Source: Phoronis australis
Lineage: Eukaryota > Phoronida > Phoronidae
Assembly: GCA_002633005.1 (NCBI GenBank)
Contig: NMRA01000017.1
Coordinates: 403,638 to 467,637, forward strand
Direction: 5' to 3'
DNA: 64,000 nucleotides
Within the stretch, counting starts at the first letter, position 1, and every line of letters starts with the position of its first letter. A program made the translations under genes and the position numbers. Positions 1-12,059 of this stretch are shown here, one piece after another. Under the pieces are notes generated by a model. It did no database searches and was not told the DNA's origin. It saw only the letters and a list, made by a program, of their open reading frames with translations.

Positions 1-2488
1 TTGAACTCTCATACAGCGCCATCTATGAAACTCATTGTTATTGGATCATGTTTTGAGGTGGAGCCTTTTGTTTTTCTTTTTTGTTTTTACACTAACTTTG
101 CAGTATTAATTACAAATTACAGAATTGTGATGTAATTATTTCTGCTGGGACTTTAATTACAGTTGTTTGATTGATTTACTGATAGATTTTCTCTTCAAAT
201 TTTAAAAAGTTTCTGGTTATCTCACTTAAATACAAAGCTTCTTTCCCTACCGACACTGCACCATGCAGTTCATCAAGGATTAGATTAAAAATGAGTGCAA
301 TTCTTCTGGGCTCCAGGAGTGGTCAGTATTTCAATAACTGACTAATCAAATGTCCCTGACTGCATTATCAACATTCAGTTCACATTCACTTGAGCTCCAT
401 TTATCAGAACGGTATTTTGAATGCAGTTGAGAATTACCAGGAAGGTCATATGGTGCAGCAGTTATGAAACCAATGATTTCTACTAAAATTGCAACAACAA
501 CATGTTTTGCTGTTGTTTTAGTCTCAGGTCAAAGCTAATTAGTGTTCATTAAAGCTGCCATATACCCAAGTAGGGTGCGCAACGCCTCAGTTCAACATTG
601 CAACTTACGGCGTTGCTACAAAGTTGCAGTTTGTTATTGCTTTAAACCATGCCTGACCTGACTGGTCATTTTATGCATCCAGGATCTGTCTCCAGCAATA
701 GCCAATGGTAAATTTTTGGCTAGCCCTGAAATCACTTTTAATCAGAGTGAAGTTGAGATTAATTTTGTAACGCAATTGCAAGAAATTGAAACCCGGCAGA
801 TATTTGGCATTATGAGTAAACATGTTTGAAGATATAAAATGGTGGTGTTATAATTCAGGACGGGCCTATTGGAAAATGAATAGATTTTCTCTCAAATTTG
901 TAGAGTGCTTAGTTGTCAAAGTTCTGTTTCCATGGTAACGTATTACCTTGATGGCAGTTAATTAACAGAAAATTAAAGCTGTCTGGTTGCAGCATTAGGT
1001 GCGGCTAGGTATTATCCCTCACACCTGAACAGATGTCATTGTGTATTAAACTCTATGGCAGCTTGGTAAACTTACTTGATATCTAATGTGAACCACTCCA
1101 ATTGTGTGTTATGGAGTTACACAGTATGTGTGAATTTCTTGACTGTGAATTGCACTCCGGTTGTGGTATATTTGTGACCAATAGTCAATAAACCGTACTC
1201 AAATAGAAATGTTTTGACATTTGCTAACAGGGCTGTGGGCCTTCTTAATTTCAACATTAGTTGAAAATCAATACAAGCTCTGTTTACTCCGTATATTTTT
1301 TCCAACGATTCAAAAGATTTGCTCTGCGCATGGATGATTCATTTAATTGCTTTTAATTTTGCATTTACCTTACTTATGCAGGTTATGGTTTTATAGAACC
1401 TTATCGACAAGACTTAGCATGAAGCAAAACATCTACAAAGCCGTAAACTTGTCAAAAGTGCATATTTTCCAACCTCTCATCAATTGGGTGACGCGATCAT
1501 GTATTTTTAGTAATATTTAGCTAAAAAAGGTGTACTGATGGCAAAACAACGCTCGCAATAATGTGACTTAGGTTTTCATATGATGTAAATGTTCAAGATG
1601 AAATCTCGCCAAACTGTTACAGTTTTTCTAAGGTGTCATTGTGTTTTTGTTTCATGTAACGTAAATTTTGTTTCATGAAAATCCAAAAAATCCTATTTTT
1701 GATAAACTCCCATGCAAAAGTGAAAACAATTTCTAACTGCATGTTGCAGAACAGTGTATAAAGCATATTATACCACAATATTAGCGTCAAATGGCAGATA
1801 CAACCGTGTAATAACCCATAAAGTTATCTCACTAGTGAGATAACGATTTGGCGGGAAACCGAGGACGGGGTCGAACCCGGGACCCTAATATTGCTGGTCT
1901 CCGACTTTAACCACTACACCACGCAGCGACTGACGTCATCAAGTGTGAAAATAGAATACTTAAATGAGCACGCGCAATAATCGCACGTTCAACAAACCGC
2001 ATTGTACNTGAAGCTATTAATATTATCTGCAGCCTGTATCGATCTTTCGTGTACTCGGTGCAAAAATCTTATGAGACTGTTGAAAACTCACATTGTACAA
2101 TAAAAAATAGAGACCCTTATGGAAAGTTCAATACATGTTTCCTAGTGCGCATTGTCTGAATGATGAATTTGCATGGCATTAGCTAGTACTTAATTAACAG
2201 TCATTATGATCAGACATGCATAACAAATAGAGATGTACTGATAAATAAACGTGCAAACCAACGGAGCAGAGCTGGTTCATTTTTGACGCGTGTCCCTTCC
2301 TCCACGCTGATTTGATTTGCATCGTTGGTTAATATTGTCAACTATATTGGTTGTGTTTTTGGTTGATGATGTCTTCATTATTAGTTCCTTATTGGTTTAT
2401 ATAACTTTATTGGTTGCATTATTTATTTATATTGTCAACTTTATTCTGGGTTGCATTACACAGCCGTTCTTTTTTTTTCTGCTTACAG
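1..2488 (+). other. Intron / 5' flank of KCNIP, no exon recognised
   Basis: No reading resembling the N-terminal KChIP exons (the part ending LYRGFKN) was found here, so this is taken as part of a large intron. It contains a tRNA-like repeat on the minus strand near 1850-1930, a perfect 22-bp palindrome at 1823-1844 and a single N at 2009. Otherwise it is AT-rich with no support for genes. Confidence 0.6.
1850..1932 (-). repeat. tRNA-derived repeat (SINE head) with A and B boxes
   Basis: On the minus strand the sequence carries an A-box match TGGTGTAGTGG (1911-1921) and a B-box match GGTTCGACCCC (1867-1877) at tRNA-like spacing. The acceptor and T stems do not pair well enough for a working tRNA. 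A perfect 22-bp palindrome follows directly. The best reading is a tRNA-derived SINE head or tRNA pseudogene in a KCNIP intron. Confidence 0.6.
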
Positions 2489-5400
2489 GAGTGTCCCACT
2501 GGAATAGTTAACGAGGAAAGTTTCAAAGAGATATATGCGCAATTCTTCCCACAAGGAGGTGAGTTGTATCTGTGGTGAACCTCACCTGACCTTTTGACCT
2601 CTGAGTGATCACGCTTAAGCGTTGTAACTTGTAACGTGTACATTACTGAACCATTACTATTCACTTGGGAATACATACAGAAACTGTCTATTAGATGGCA
2701 TAAGAAATCATTGGACATTCAGGGCACATAATGGAAAGCAGAGTGTGATATGTTTTAAAGTCTAAAAACATTTCTATACGCCCACTCATTTAGATGTTGG
2801 CGTATTATGCCGTCATCCCTGTCTGTCCTGAGCATCTGCTCCAGTATCTCCAGCACTCTTGGATGCATGTTCATGAAATTTTGCAGGGATGGGATAGTAT
2901 GAGTGAATTTTCAGATAGATCCGACTACCAGTGAGCTACCTACTGGCAATTTTTGTTTTTATGTTTACCTCTGTATCTTTGGGGCAAATAGGCATCCGTT
3001 AGTGATATGACGCCAACTTCTCGTTTCTGGATGGATTCGAGATATTTTGTGCATCCTAGTAGCCATTTTTACTGTTTTCTTGTCTGTTTTTTTGGTGTCT
3101 ACTCCTATGTTAACCAAACCACTGTAAGGATGGTTAAGAAAATCGACAGATATGTTCCTTCTATGAAGAGGATGGCTGACTGATGATGATTTTCACACAG
3201 CTCTGACTACTGTGGCACCTTCTAATGGCAGTTTTGTTTATACGTCCCTGACAGTATCTTCTAAACTCTCTGCAGGTTCTTTACTAAATTTGCCAAGTGT
3301 ATTTATATGAAGTTGACAACCGATGGAGCACAATGACTTTCCGGCTGAGCAAAGATGCCTTTATTCTGTCAGCCTTTAACATTTGCAACAGGTGTCCCAA
3401 CTGAAGGGTCACTGTGTCCCAACTGAAGGGTCACTGTGTCCCAACTGAAGGGTCACTGTGTNATGTTGGCGTATTATGCCGTCATCCCTGTCTGTCCTGA
3501 GCATCTGCTCCAGTATCTCCAGCACTCTTGGATGCATGTTCATGAAATTTTGCAGGGATGGGATAGTATGAGTGAATTTTCAGATAGATCCGACTACCAG
3601 TGAGCTACCTACTGGCAATTTTTGTTTTTATGTTTACCTCTGTATCTTTGGGGCAAATAGGCATCCGTTAGTGATATGACGCCAACTTCTCGTTTCTGGA
3701 TGGATTTGAGATATTTTGTGCATCCTAGTAGCCATTTTTACTGTTTTCTTGTCCATTTTTTGGTGTCTACTCCTATGTCCTACTGTAAGGATGGTTAAGA
3801 AAATCGACAGATGTGTTCCTTCTATGAAGAGGATGGCTGAGTGATGATGATTTTCACACAGCTCTGACTACTGTGGCACCTCCTAATGGCAGTTTTGTTT
3901 ATACGTCCCTGACAGTATCTTCTAAACTCTCTGCAGGTTCTTTACTAAATTTGCCAAGTGTATTTATATGAAGTTGACAACCGATGGAGCACAATGACTT
4001 TCCGGCTGAGCAAAAATGCCTTTATTCTGTCAGCCTTTAACATTTGCAACAGGTGTCCCAACTGAAGGGTCACTGTGTCCCAACTGAAGGGTCACTGTGT
4101 CCCAACTGAAGGGTCACTGTGTACCAACTGAAGGGTCACTGTGTCCCAACTGAAGGGTCACTGTGTCCCAACTGAAGGGTCACTGTGTCCCAACTGAAGG
4201 GTCACTGTTCACAAGTGTTGAGATACTTTCGATGACTTGAGTGGCAGAGCAAAATTTACTATTAAAATATAAAATGAACTTTGAATTTTGGATTTGTTGT
4301 ATGTTAGCCATTAAAGTGACATAAATCTTATCGAAATTAGATTTTACTTGTAGTAATTGCAGAAGTTTTAATCAAATTACGGCAGCTGTGTGATCTTCAA
4401 AGGAAAAGGGTTGAAAGTCAATCATGATCAATGCCAAAAAGATGGCAAGAGTTTGCGCAATATGTGTTCAAACTCAGTACTGGTCAGATAACAAGCTGGG
4501 GATTGTCGATGACTGATTTGACAGTTGGGGGGGTCGTTGGGGAATTCATGGAAGTGTCATTGCAATGATTTGCTTTTGGCAAAGAGAGATTTTGTCTTTT
4601 CTTTCAAAAATTGCTCTAGTTCAGCTAAGTAATGTGTTAATTAATTAACTCCTCACCAAACTCATTTCTTTCAGATTCCAGTAGTTACGCTCATTTCGTC
4701 TTTAAAACATTTGACGTTGACAACAATGGCTCTCTTAGTTTTGAGGTAAGAATATTTCCCTGTCTGTCATATATTCTGTTTGCTCAGTTAAAAACGTACT
4801 GAATGAACGAGAGACCTTTGCAAGTGTTGGAGAGTGTTGTGGGATGAATGACTTATGTATTCTTTGAACTCAGTTTTATGGGACTTGTGTAAGTGTAACT
4901 GCATTGGGAACAGAAGATCATGGATACTTGAAGGAGTGTATGTATGGTTAGAGTTAGGTGTGTGAACACCCAAACTAGTTGGAGTTGTAATTAGAAAGAT
5001 TTTCATCTTCATAATTATAATTACACAGTATTCTAGAGATTAGTTGGTTTGTTTAGACTTTATGTTTGTCACTCTGTTATAGTGGTCGATTCAAAACAGT
5101 TAAAGCACTGCCACCATCCTGGTCCGTTTTATGTTTTTTGTGATTGTTTAAGAACAAGCGTTATTTCTTTTGTTTTTTTACAAGTGTCAAATTTTAATGA
5201 TTTATACGTAAAATGTACATAATTTGGTAACAGTCATTCGTAATACATTTTGTAACATCAACCCATGCATACAGTAACACCAACCCATGCATACAGTAAC
5301 ACCAACCCATGCATACAGTAACACCAATCCATGCATACAGTAACACCAACCCATGCATACAGTAACACCAACCCATGCATACAGTAATACCAACCCATGC

Positions 5401-7193
5401 ATACAGTAACACCAACCCATGCATACAGTAACACCAATCCATGCATACAGTAATACCAACCCATGCATACAGTAACACCAACCCATTCATACAGTAATAC
5501 CAACCCATGCATCATCCCATGCGTCTAATGACATCAAACCATACGTCTGGTTACATTTACCCATATATCTACTCTAAGTGGTTGGAGAAAAAACAAATGA
5601 TAAAACAATTTCTCTCTGTTTTGCAGGAGTTTGTTACAGGCCTCTCAGTGCTATCTAGAGGCAATATAAATGATAAGTTACAATGGGCATTTAATTTATA
5701 CGACATCAATGGAGATGGGATTGTGACCAGGGACGAGATGTTACAGATTGTGTCGGCCATTTATGATATGATGGGCAAGCACTCCGAGCCGGTCATTGAT
5801 GAAACCACGGCTCGAAACCATGTGGACTTTGTCTTCCAGGTAATTTTTCATATTGTTCAATCGTCTTGTTTTTGGCTAGTTCCAAACATTAAATTATCAT
5901 AATTTGTCTTCATCCTTCACGGTTTTCGCTATGCCTTTGATGAAAGTAAATAAATTATGACAAAAACTTCCTCCACCGCGCGTTTGAAAACTATTGTCTT
6001 TAACGGGACAATAAAATCAACACAACACTTTTAGTCAGTTTCTATAGACACAGTAGAGTTAATCGTAACTTTATAGGCTGTGACAGTGTCAGCAGTGCTC
6101 ATGTCTAGTGTATTGACACAGTTCATGAAACACAGAGCATTGAGTTTTGGCAGTTTTGACTTGAACTGGGTATATCTTGGCTTTTGTTGAATGCTTGTGA
6201 ATGTCATGTGACAGATCGCCTGTACACAAGGCGTTACCTTACTTGTGTACTAATATCTATGTACTACACTGCCGTCCATCAACATTAATTACACTGCGTA
6301 CATACACACACAGGAAGTGCTTTGTATTGCAGAAAATGGACTTGAACCATGATGGAGTCATCACCTATGAAGAGTTTATGGAGTCTTGCCGAAAGGTAAT
6401 TTGAGTGTTCCATGCAGTAAGGCTGATTAAGTTCAGGAGTAACAGCACGAACGACCAAACTTGACGTAGCTGTAGTGTGATGAACAGAGATACCCACCAT
6501 TCTGACGGTGTACTAGTCATTTGACTCGTGCCGTTATGTTAGTTGTCTAGTGGTCGCTTTGTCATTGTTGTTTGAATTTCAGTTGTCATAGTTTTGGTAT
6601 CGTAGTCATTAGTGCTATATTTTTATTTTCTTGCTTTATTTGTGTTGCCAAGCAACTGTGACTGAGAACTCTTCTGAAATCTCTGTCTTGACAAATTACT
6701 TTTTACCATGTAGTGCAAACAAGACCAAGTGAATATCTCGTCAGTCGTTACTGACTGCACCATGCTGTGAGCCTCATTACTCAGAGTTTTGATGTGCTAA
6801 AAATGTGTTGAAAATGTTATTTAAGTTTCTAGTCTTTCACAAAATGTTGCATAACATTTTGCTTATACATCGTATTTTTGTTGGGCCTTCTTGATTGTGT
6901 TTCTTCATTTCAATAGTGTCTCACGCACAATCGCTTTGACATCTTGCCGAGATTAGTTTACATTTGTTCTTCTCCCCCTGTAGGATAAAAACATAATGAA
7001 TGGCCTTGTTATTTCCGACACGGCACTATGCGTCAGCGATAGCATGCCTAACTCACCAGCTGCAGCGGACACAAGAAACCTGCTGTTGCCAGCACAGCTT
7101 GGTGTTGCAGGACAACAGATCAACCCCCTTACGCCCCCTGGTGCTGGTTTCCACAACAACAATATTCAAGACACTTTGGTTCCAATGACTTGA
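2489..7193 (+). CDS. KCNIP: Kv channel-interacting protein (KChIP), 3' five exons
   Basis: KChIPs are EF-hand proteins of the neuronal calcium sensor family that bind the N terminus of Kv4 channels and tune their surface level and inactivation. Exons seen: 2489-2558, 4675-4745, 5627-5839, 6333-6395 and 6984-7193, all with GT-AG borders and compatible phases. The reading starts [12 protein letters not shown] and continues through three canonical EF loops: [24 protein letters not shown] and [12 protein letters not shown]. The stretch AIYDMMGK followed by HVDFVFQKMD is typical of KChIP rather than frequenin or hippocalcin. Exon lengths 70, 71 and 63 nt equal those I recall for vertebrate KCNIP genes; the 213-nt exon equals the vertebrate 108 plus 105 nt pair. 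The exons for the N terminus and first EF-hand are not in the window. After DKNIMN the protein runs on for about 60 residues to a TGA at 7191, whereas vertebrate KChIPs end after about ten. Family call sure; paralogue not assigned. Confidence 0.94.
2794..4208 (+). repeat. Direct duplication across a single-N gap, with 22-bp minisatellite
   Basis: The block 2794-3461 is repeated with a few substitutions and small indels at 3463 onwards, and one N (3462) sits at the junction. Each copy ends in a 22-bp tandem repeat containing CCCAACTGAAGGGTCAC: about three units in the first copy, about eight in the second (to 4208). The contig appears to stop inside the minisatellite and restart upstream in unique sequence, as expected for two unmerged alleles or overlapping contigs. 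It lies in a KCNIP intron. Confidence 0.8.
5256..5513 (+). repeat. 22-bp minisatellite in KCNIP intron
   Basis: About eleven to twelve tandem copies of a 22-bp unit containing CCATGCATACAGTAACACC, with C/T variation between units, ending about 110 bases before the 5627 exon. Because 22 is not a multiple of three, the minus strand gives long cysteine- and tryptophan-rich open frames that are artefacts of the repeat. Confidence 0.95.
6984..7193 (+). CDS. KCNIP: KChIP last coding exon with long C-terminal extension
   Basis: This exon follows a TGTAG acceptor and starts in phase 0 with GATAAAAACATAATG (DKNIMN), which aligns with the conserved DDNIM segment of KChIPs. The next residues, GLVISDTAL, take the place of the short final helix. 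About 50 further residues follow, rich in Pro, Ala, Asn and Gln (for example NPLTPPGAG), and end in LVPMT before TGA. The extension has no recognised domain. It could be a lineage-specific tail or an alternative end. Confidence 0.85.
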   Translation, partial: DKNIMNGLVISDTALCVSDSMPNSPAAADTRNLLLPAQLGVAGQQINPLTPPGAGFHNNNIQDTLVPMT

Positions 7194-7563
7194 GTCCGAC
7201 AACAACCCCATCTGGTGGCCAAATGGGCCTTTTCTGTTGATTAATAAATTAAAAGTTCAATGTAACTTATTATAATATGTTTGTCTTTTGCATTTAACTT
7301 GTGTTGATTGTTCATCCTTGTGTGAGCTTTTTCCAAATGGAATTTTAACTAGACATTAACTTGTGTTCAACAAAGTTTAGCCATAGATTATGAGTCTTGT
7401 AAATGACTTAACTGTGATATGTGAAATCTATTTAAACTGTGTTTTGACTTTTTCTCCAGAATGGTTTTGCTGTTGCTAGTTTACTTGAAAACAATAAAAA
7501 ATGTTTTTTCTGAAAGTTGTGAAGTGTACTACTCAACACTTATAAGTGTATCAAAACAATAAA
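7194..7563 (+). terminator. KCNIP 3'UTR with poly(A) signals
   Basis: AATAAA hexamers occur at 7243-7248, 7493-7498 and 7558-7563 on the + strand, downstream of the KCNIP stop. Any of them could end the transcript; the sequence does not tell which is used. Confidence 0.6.
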
Positions 7564-8035
7564 ATTATGTCAGAATTTTGAAATTTTGGTTAAACTTCAA
7601 GCAATAGTGGGTGAGCACCATGTGTTTGACAGATATTTATTTGATTTATGTTCAGAACAAATTTATATTTGTGTTTAGTGCACCATTCATCAGCCTCCAG
7701 TGCCCAGGTACATTCAAGATCATTCATTGGGCAGTATGAAAATTTATTACAGTGAAGTATGACTGTATTAAGTGTCCAGTGATATGTACTTAAGTTGGAA
7801 ATGACAGTAGTGGAATAAGCTATGTAATGTTGTGGCCATCCCAGACATCTTAAGTATGTTTCTAGTGTAGATGAATTAAGTATACGTCTGTGAATAACTT
7901 CCTTGTCAAGTTGACACTGATATTTCTCACACCTGCATGTTGTCTTCTTAATATTAATTTGTGCTAACGGCATCCTGTCTTTCTTTTGACAGCTTGGTTT
8001 CCTAAGTAGCAGTTTTGTCTTTACAGCTTGGATTC

Positions 8036-8350
8036 CTGAGTAGCACAGTTCTGTCTTTACAGCTCAGTGTTCAGTTCATTTTACACAGTTTGTTGTTCGC
8101 GGCTCTCTGTCCACAGTTCACTCTACACAGTTCACTGTACACAGGTCATTCAGTAGACAATTCATTACACACAGTTTGTTCTACACAGCTCGCTGTACAC
8201 ACACTTTACATACTTCATTCTACACAGTTTGCTGTAGCAGCTTGTGCACAGTTCACTCTACACAGTTTACTGTACACTAGACAATTGCTGTAGCAGTTGG
8301 CAAAACACAGCTTGCTGTGCACTGTTGTACAGTTCCTTGCACAGCTGGGT
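8036..8350 (+). repeat. Degenerate ACAGTT/ACACAG tandem repeat
   Basis: Roughly 300 bases built of diverged short units such as CTACACAGTTCACTGTACA, with spacing that drifts between copies. An old simple-sequence expansion; the 92-residue open frame over it is not credible as a gene. Confidence 0.7.
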
Positions 8351-11300
8351 GTACACACTTCACTGTGGGCAGTTATAGGTTCATTAATCTGAGTTTTGAG
8401 TCAAAAAGATTTCTGAGAACAGAGTTTGTGTCAGTTTTGGTGACTATTCTTCTGCAGTGAAGGGTCACATCTTCCACCATGATTCAGGCTTCTGTTGATC
8501 TCCAACCTCAGCTCACCAGCCAGGTGTAGCTGGTTCAGGAGCAAGGGAGATTGCATCTAGTGTTTCTGTGACATTCTAAAAATGTCTGAGAGAAATATAA
8601 ATTTGTAACTTAAAAAGCTGCATTTCACCTTGTTTAGGTGGCTAAGATACGAAAATCGAATTGGCCCTTTTACTTTCATAGCATCGTTCGCTAAATTTTA
8701 CTCACCTGGTAGGACGTTTTTGCTGTTACTAATAAGAACATACAATCCTTGAAAATGTCGGAAAACTTCATAAAATCGTCAATTTTGGGTACGTGTTGCT
8801 CAACCCTGAAATTCAAAGAAGACGCGCGGGGACTTTCATTTAGTCAAAATAAGCCCCTTGAATCGGACCACACATCGCTGATCCAAAAGAGGTTAAGAAA
8901 TTGAAATATGTTTAAGGCAAGCTAGCCCTCCCCCGCGGTTCACACATGGAAAAATATACAGTCTGTGGCAAAGAAAAAAGAAATTTTCAAGTTAGTAATT
9001 TGTATAAAGGTTGTAAAGAGTGGGTAATTTGGTAGAAGTTACCATGCAAGTTACTAATTGTGCATAAATTACGCTAATTAGCCCATTTCAAGAAACAAGT
9101 CTGACTTTCAGTCACGCGACAGCTAAACATGGTGCAATGTGGCGTTGATTTATAATTGTTTTCTCAGGTATTACCATGACTATAAGGTCTTTGCCTGGAG
9201 GTGTCTGGGTTTCAATAAATTTGTCGTAATCTTGTGTGTCGACATCATCATCTCTTACTGTGAACCCCTTCTGCTATGTAACCTTTAAATTGCCAGGGGT
9301 CACTGAGATTTTCGACTATGTGATATTATGAAATGAAGCTAACATCTCTACTTCCTACTTGTATATTTGAACTGTCTCTTTATATTTAAAGATATATTTT
9401 TAAGGTGCCAGTGATAGCTATTGCCAATTTCAGTTCTCATCAGTGAGGCACAGGATTTAATCTTCTCCCTAAGAACAACTTAACCTCGGAATCAGTATGA
9501 CCCTGTGCAAAAAAAGCATGGGCAGCCAAATTGCATTTGGTCGATTACAGGAGTTCTCGGTCCTATGACGTCATCTAGTACAAAACGAACGTACTTTTAA
9601 AACTGAACCTGGCATTGCTGCTGGCGGTTACTGATTGGCAAGTTGTTAGTACTCGAGTCTACTCGACGTTTGGGCTGGAAGCTTCTTGACTTTACATTCA
9701 ATGTTTGTACAATGAAATACACGTGTATCTCTTTGTTAATAAAACTCGTAGTTACCAAGTTGTGGGTTTTCATTATTGTTTTTTCTGAGTGCGCAGTTTT
9801 ACCAAGCAAAAGTGCTCAATTTTAAATAATGCTGTTGGTTATGTTATGAAAAGATCAAATGTACAGATGTATGGCGGTCACGATGCGTCTATAAACTTCA
9901 ATGACGGTAAGCCTCTGAGTTAATACCGGCAACCATGTCACGTATTCAAGGATGAATCCGAAAAGGCAAAATACCAACGCAGCACGCGCCTTAATGATAA
10001 CCCCTTCAATGGGAGAGATCCCATCAACTCTAACCCATTACGCCTACCGATCCCGTTTTATTGGATTGGCTTTATAACCAATGTTAAGACGTCAAGTGTT
10101 CCATTATGGAAGGATCTCGTGGTTTCGGCTTTCCACATTATTAACCTAAACGCCCCCAACCATTCACACAGTTCAGCTTTGAAAGACTGGAGACAAGCAT
10201 GCAATGCCTGCACTGTCAGGTTCTTTTTATTAATCCTGTCCAGCATCTTTGAATTTACTGCTCTTTTCCATATTTTACTGCACGTTTCCACACTTTTTAC
10301 CTCTCTTCTCCAGACTTGTGCACTTCAGTCAACTTAACCATATTTTTAATTCTTGGCCAACAAAATGTGAGCCGTTTGACGGTACAAACACAGACCTGGT
10401 TGGTTCGGTCGCGAAGAGCTAGAGTTGGCCAGGCTATTTTTGTCTTTAATATGTTTCCTATTTTTCATGCTAGTTGTCTCGACACTTGTCATATTTGAAG
10501 TATGGTCTGAGGCCAATCGACAGTTGAATTATACTATCCCTCATTTAACCAACACGTTACTTTATCAATAAATTTATTAGTTTCACGTTCTTTCGAGTCG
10601 TTGATGTCAAGCCAGACATCTTCAGCGTTACACACCCACGATATAACACAACAGAAGATATTTTATTGTATCAACCCTTTTTGTCAGTGCGCAGAGGAGT
10701 AGTCTAGTCTTGATTTTATAATTCATTCACTACAGTGGTCCGACGACTGGAATATCTTGAAAAACATGTCACCATTTCCGAACTCGCAAGGGGGGCTGGT
10801 CAACCCTAAAAAATTGAATACTTTTTTGTTCCTTATGTTCTCGACGTCCTTGTTGGTAACAAGCTTAATTCGACTTTTGTTTGTAGACAGCTAAATAGGG
10901 ACCGCGAAAAGTAGCATTTAAAGTTCATTTAGAAAACACAAGCTGATACTGTAGTTCATTATGGGAAACCCTACAAAACGTAAATAACTATAAAAGAGGC
11001 GAATAGGACTGTATTTGGGACGTTTTTCAAATATAGGCACATCTACCTCATATGCGCCAGTACTTTTGGTGGAAATTCCGGGTGATATATGAATAGGATC
11101 GCTAATCATGGCACAGCGGCAACTGAAAATAGTGTTCGGGTGGATTCAGTTTCACGAGGCAAATTGATTAAACCCATTTACAGTTAGATTGAGAATCTTT
11201 TTTTTTCTTTTTACAGGACGACAGTGTTACAAAGATAATGGCTAGTAACGCGTTCGACACCGTACTTTGACGAAATATGCCGTATTTGCTCTGAGTGATG

Positions 11301-12028
11301 CTTTAACGAACGTTAGAAGAAGTATTTCTCGAAGACGCGCAAGAATATCGTGCTGAGTGTCTTGAAAGATGTTCCTACGTACTGTTGTGTTCTTTTCTAT
11401 GGACACGAAGACAGCGGGTCGGTTTCTGATGTCACCGTCAGGAAGTCCTTGGCTGGGGATTGGTTGTAGTGCCACGCAGCCATCAGTGGCATATGATTTC
11501 AATCTAAGTAAATGTGCCCAGTCGTTGAAAATCATTACAAATCGCAAAACATATTTCTGACGAATAAGAGTTAAGATTATAAACGCTTCAATTGTATACA
11601 GCTCACTTCGTTTCCATGTTGACCAAAGAGTCGTCTAATGACCTGAAGTGGAAGAGATTAAAATTTGTTGCACCTCAGGTGTACAGTACACAGTCTCCCT
11701 TCCTCGTGAAATAGCGTTTTCTTTGACATTGTTCTTTTATTCATTTGCTCGAAAACTAGCGACCAGTTCTTGTCATACGAGCTGTTGTTAGTTTTTCAAC
11801 TGGAATTAAATTTCGTTTGGCTTCCCTTACTCAAGGAATGTCCGTTTGCTGAACTGTTTTTGAGCAGGCATTTCCTTTACTGACACGGTGATTTCTTGGG
11901 AGTACTTTTCAGTACTTATGAGTAGTAAGCCAATTCGTGGACGAGACTGTCTCGAAACCTGGTGAGTAACCGAACCCAGTAGCACGTAAAAAATAGAAAA
12001 ATTGCGAAGAGTAATGAGAGCTAAAGGC

Positions 12029-12059
12029 CGCGTGCGTGCGTTGCGTGCGTGCGCGCGTG
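12029..12059 (+). repeat. (TGCG)n microsatellite
   Basis: A short run of GCGTGCGTGCG-type repeats inside otherwise AT-rich intergenic DNA. Confidence 0.8.

Noticed and set aside
1850-1932. Functional tRNA gene
   Set aside because: A and B boxes are present but the acceptor stem does not pair; better explained as a tRNA-derived repeat.
2794-5513. Regular repeats that could suggest a CRISPR array
   Set aside because: Units are directly tandem with no unique spacers, and the locus is an animal intron.
5194-5515. Minus-strand frames rich in Cys, Trp and Tyr repeats
   Set aside because: Produced by a 22-bp minisatellite; three frames carry the same peptide because 22 is not a multiple of three.
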